DNA of 6,610 bases from Anaerolineales bacterium (GTDB lineage: Bacteria; Chloroflexota; Anaerolineae; Anaerolineales; UBA4823), in NCBI GenBank assembly GCA_016932955.1, contig JAFGBV010000247.1:1-6610 (forward strand), written 5' to 3'. The notes below the pieces were generated by a model. That model ran no database searches, was not told where the DNA came from, and saw only the letters and a list, made by a program, of their open reading frames with translations. Made by a program: the position numbers and the translations under genes. Positions 5,110-6,610 of this stretch are shown here, one piece after another. Each line of letters starts with the position of its first letter. Positions within the stretch are counted from its first letter, which is position 1.

Positions 5110-6195
5110 ATGATGAACACATCCACCCCAAGTGACTTAGGCCATCCGAATCCATCCTCATCCTCAATAAGCGCAGTTGAGGCAGGATCTGCTCCCCTGC
5201 GAGTCAAATTGGCCTTCTGGCTTCTCCTGGGTGTCCTCTCCGTTATCCTGGCTGAGGTTGTATCCTATGCTTCCCAGTTCCCCTTCTTCGATTTCTGGGG
5301 GCTGGCTGTGGTTTGCCCGCTCTACACCTTACATACCCTCGTCTTGCTCTATGTGGTAGCCCGCTGGCGTCGCCCCACATTGGCGACCCTGTTTCTGGCG
5401 GGGGCGCTCTTTGGCATGTACGAGGCGTACATGACCAAGGTGTTTTGGGATCCCACCTGGGGCGATTTCACCTGGCAGGCGGGAGGAATTTACCTTGGTC
5501 AGACCGCGGTGCTCATCCTCTTCTGGCACCCCTGGATGGCTTTCATCATGCCCGTGGTGCTGGGCGAGCGCTTCTTTGCTGATTCAGGCGAGATGGTCGC
5601 CGCCATGCCGCCTCTGCTGCAAAAGATAGTCTCCCATCCAAAAGGCGGCAGGCTGGCGGTGGCTGCCTTTGCCCTCTTTTGCGGTCTCACCCAGGCGACC
5701 AATTCCCCGGATATAGCCATGTCCCTGCTCACTTCGCTTGGAGCGGGTCTCGTGTTTTGGCTCATCTTGGGGCTGGGGCGGCGGTTGAAAGGCGGGCGCT
5801 CATACCACATGAATGACCTCCTGCCTTCTGCGAGGCAAATCATCGTCCTGGTTGGGCTGCTCTTGCTCGGTTACCTCGTCCTTGGGCTCCTGATGCGTCC
5901 TGAAGCGCTGCCCCGCACGTTTGTGCCGCACCTCACCGTCTGGGGGTTGTATCTGGTGTTGGGCGGCTTACTCTACCGGAACCTGAAAAAAGCCTCCTCG
6001 CCGCTTGTGCCTGCTGAGCGCATGCCCTCACCATTCCCCTGGCAAGAAGCGCTGATCTTCTGGCTGGTCTTCCCTGTCACCTCAGCGCTCTTTGTCCTTC
6101 TGCGCCCCTTGGCCTTTGCCGGCGTCGTGCTCTCCTGGGTGTTTGGCATAGGGCTGGGCCTTGCTCTTCTTGTCTGGTCTGCATGGAGGAAATGA
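5110..6195 (+). CDS. Polytopic membrane protein of unknown function, second gene of the pair
   Basis: A 361-residue protein. A hydrophilic Ser/Pro-rich N-terminus of about 30 residues is followed by about nine or ten hydrophobic segments (roughly 33-52, 62-84, 90-108, 126-151, 182-196, 205-222, 244-262, 273-289, 312-332, 335-356). Notable residues are Glu49 (ILAEVVS), His75 (YTLHTLV), GMYEAYMT at 102-109 with Glu105, and His140 (FWHPW). The order Glu, His, GMxEA repeats that of the preceding gene product and suggests common ancestry of the N-terminal part, with about five extra helices here. GGAGGAG lies 5 bases before the ATG; a second ATG follows immediately and is an equally good start. 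It begins 30 bases after the preceding stop, so the two are probably co-transcribed. I do not recognise a named family. Confidence 0.93.
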   Translation: MMNTSTPSDLGHPNPSSSSISAVEAGSAPLRVKLAFWLLLGVLSVILAEVVSYASQFPFFDFWGLAVVCPLYTLHTLVLLYVVARWRRPTLATLFLAGALFGMYEAYMTKVFWDPTWGDFTWQAGGIYLGQTAVLILFWHPWMAFIMPVVLGERFFADSGEMVAAMPPLLQKIVSHPKGGRLAVAAFALFCGLTQATNSPDIAMSLLTSLGAGLVFWLILGLGRRLKGGRSYHMNDLLPSARQIIVLVGLLLLGYLVLGLLMRPEALPRTFVPHLTVWGLYLVLGGLLYRNLKKASSPLVPAERMPSPFPWQEALIFWLVFPVTSALFVLLRPLAFAGVVLSWVFGIGLGLALLVWSAWRK

Positions 6196-6319
6196 TGCTA
6201 AGGTTGAGGGAACTCGGCCACAATTACCATCCACCCGGGGTGAAAAATGCTGGCACAACTGAGTCGACGGGGAATTTTGCTACAAACAAGCCCTGCTCTT
6301 CTTCCACAAGAGTAACGCC

Positions 6320-6433
6320 ATGCGTATTTCAATCTTAACCATTGGGACGCGCGGTGAAATCCAGCCGGCGGTTGCATGGCGCTGGGGGAGAGGACACGAC
6401 GTCCGACGTGCACGTCGGCATTATCGCTGGTGA
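6320..6433 (+). pseudogene. Truncated N-terminus of a GT1/Glyco_transf_28-type glycosyltransferase
   Basis: The ATG at 6320 opens a 37-codon frame beginning MRISILTIGTRGEIQP, followed by AVAW and, a few residues later, GHDVR. The N-terminus of GT1 family glycosyltransferases (sterol and macrolide glucosyltransferase type) is usually xxTxGTRGDVQP, then a VALGLGL helix, then AGHxVRLAT. The match covers the first strand, the glycine-rich loop and the GHxVR strand, but the helix between is shortened and off-pattern (AWRWGRG), as a small deletion or frameshift would cause. The frame ends in TGA at 6431-6433 and no continuation is seen in other frames. The full enzyme would be around 400 residues, so only a stub remains. 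The resemblance is from recognition of the motif, not a search. Confidence 0.55.
6403..6418. repeat. 16-base perfect palindrome
   Basis: CCGACGTG is followed directly by its reverse complement CACGTCGG, with no spacer. It lies in a cluster of CGACGT/ACGTCG words starting at about 6397, inside the glycosyltransferase stub. It could be a dimeric-regulator operator, a scar of rearrangement, or a by-product of GC-rich coding sequence. Confidence 0.5.
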
Positions 6434-6522
6434 GGGGGCATTCCATCACTCTGCTCGGAATTTTGGGACTTTACGAAAGCATGCCTCGCCGCGTTACCCT
6501 GTTTCAGTAGTTTTGCACTTTT

Positions 6523-6528
6523 TACAAT
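6523..6528 (+). promoter_or_regulatory. Candidate -10 box for the gene at 6595
   Basis: TACAAT matches five of six bases of TATAAT in an AT-rich patch about 66 bases before the ATG. The upstream -35 region is weak (TTTCAG at 6502-6507, spacer 15). A second candidate, GATAAT, lies at 6556-6561. Neither is decisive. Confidence 0.25.
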
Positions 6529-6594
6529 CTCATAGCAAAAGGCCACAGTTTCCCTGATAATTGGGTTTACCACAACTCATTTACAGGAGGAACC

Positions 6595-6610
6595 ATGGCC
6601 CAGCCCATTA
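6595..6610 (+). CDS. Start of an unidentified gene, cut by the window edge
   Basis: AGGAGG at 6585-6590 precedes an ATG at 6595 by 4 bases, and the frame reads MAQPI before the window ends. The ribosome site makes a real start likely. Five codons are too few to say what the product is. Confidence 0.6.

Larger units (their letters stand above)
6196..6594. other. Gene-poor spacer with decayed coding sequence
   Basis: These 399 bases contain no convincing intact gene. Positions 6196-6319 show nothing I can name and no intrinsic terminator after the membrane-protein gene. A glycosyltransferase-like start (6320-6433) and a palindrome (6403-6418) lie in the middle. The last part, from about 6500, is AT-richer and probably holds the promoter of the gene beginning at 6595. 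Open frames of 71 and 83 codons here have no family features. Confidence 0.6.

Noticed and set aside
6198..6557. Open frames of 83 codons (minus) and 71 codons (plus) in the right-hand spacer
   Set aside because: No ribosome site, no domain features, and they overlap the better-supported glycosyltransferase stub.
1..6610. tRNA, CRISPR array, insertion sequence or transposase
   Set aside because: No cloverleaf-like sequence, regularly spaced repeats, or transposase coding sequence with terminal inverted repeats was seen.

Overview
The window is an ordinary-looking bacterial chromosome segment of moderately high GC. It holds one five-cistron minus-strand gene block, a divergent pair of plus-strand membrane-protein genes, and a roughly 400-base decayed intergenic region at the right end. 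The combination of a lipoprotein-like HtrA protease, an exported repeat protein built on LGIxVEEL units, a BaeS/PhoR-type kinase and a GT1-like N-terminal relic suggests an Anaerolineae-type Chloroflexota. That is an impression from protein style, not a demonstrated assignment.

Minus strand, in transcription order (right to left): an exported acidic repeat protein resembling DUF2680 (4206-3403); a possible 54-codon leader ORF with an exceptionally strong Shine-Dalgarno (3345-3181); an HtrA/DegP-type serine protease with PDZ domain and a lipobox-like signal (3196-1991); an OmpR/PhoB-class response regulator (1909-1217); and a membrane sensor histidine kinase whose start overlaps the regulator stop as ATGA and which runs off the left edge. 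This reads as an envelope-stress or cell-surface sensing module: kinase and regulator detect a surface signal, while the protease and the exported repeat protein act outside the membrane.

The divergent intergenic region (4207-4353) is the most informative regulatory stretch. Four heptamers sit at exactly 11-base intervals (4289-4328), the geometry used by tandem-binding PhoB/OmpR regulators. They lie between a perfect TATAAT 11 bases to the right, serving the plus-strand genes, and a weaker TATCCT 9 bases to the left, serving the minus-strand operon. No -35 hexamer is visible at normal spacing on either side. The simplest reading is that the regulator encoded in the operon controls both directions.

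Plus strand: two polytopic membrane proteins of unknown function (4354-5079 and 5110-6195), 30 bases apart. They share a layout of intramembrane Glu, then His, then a GMxxEA or GMxEA motif, and may be distant paralogues. The first has no Shine-Dalgarno and starts 8 bases after its -10 box, so it is probably leaderless. To their right is a gene-poor stretch with a truncated glycosyltransferase-like N-terminus (6320-6433), a 16-base perfect palindrome inside it, and the first five codons of a further gene at 6595.
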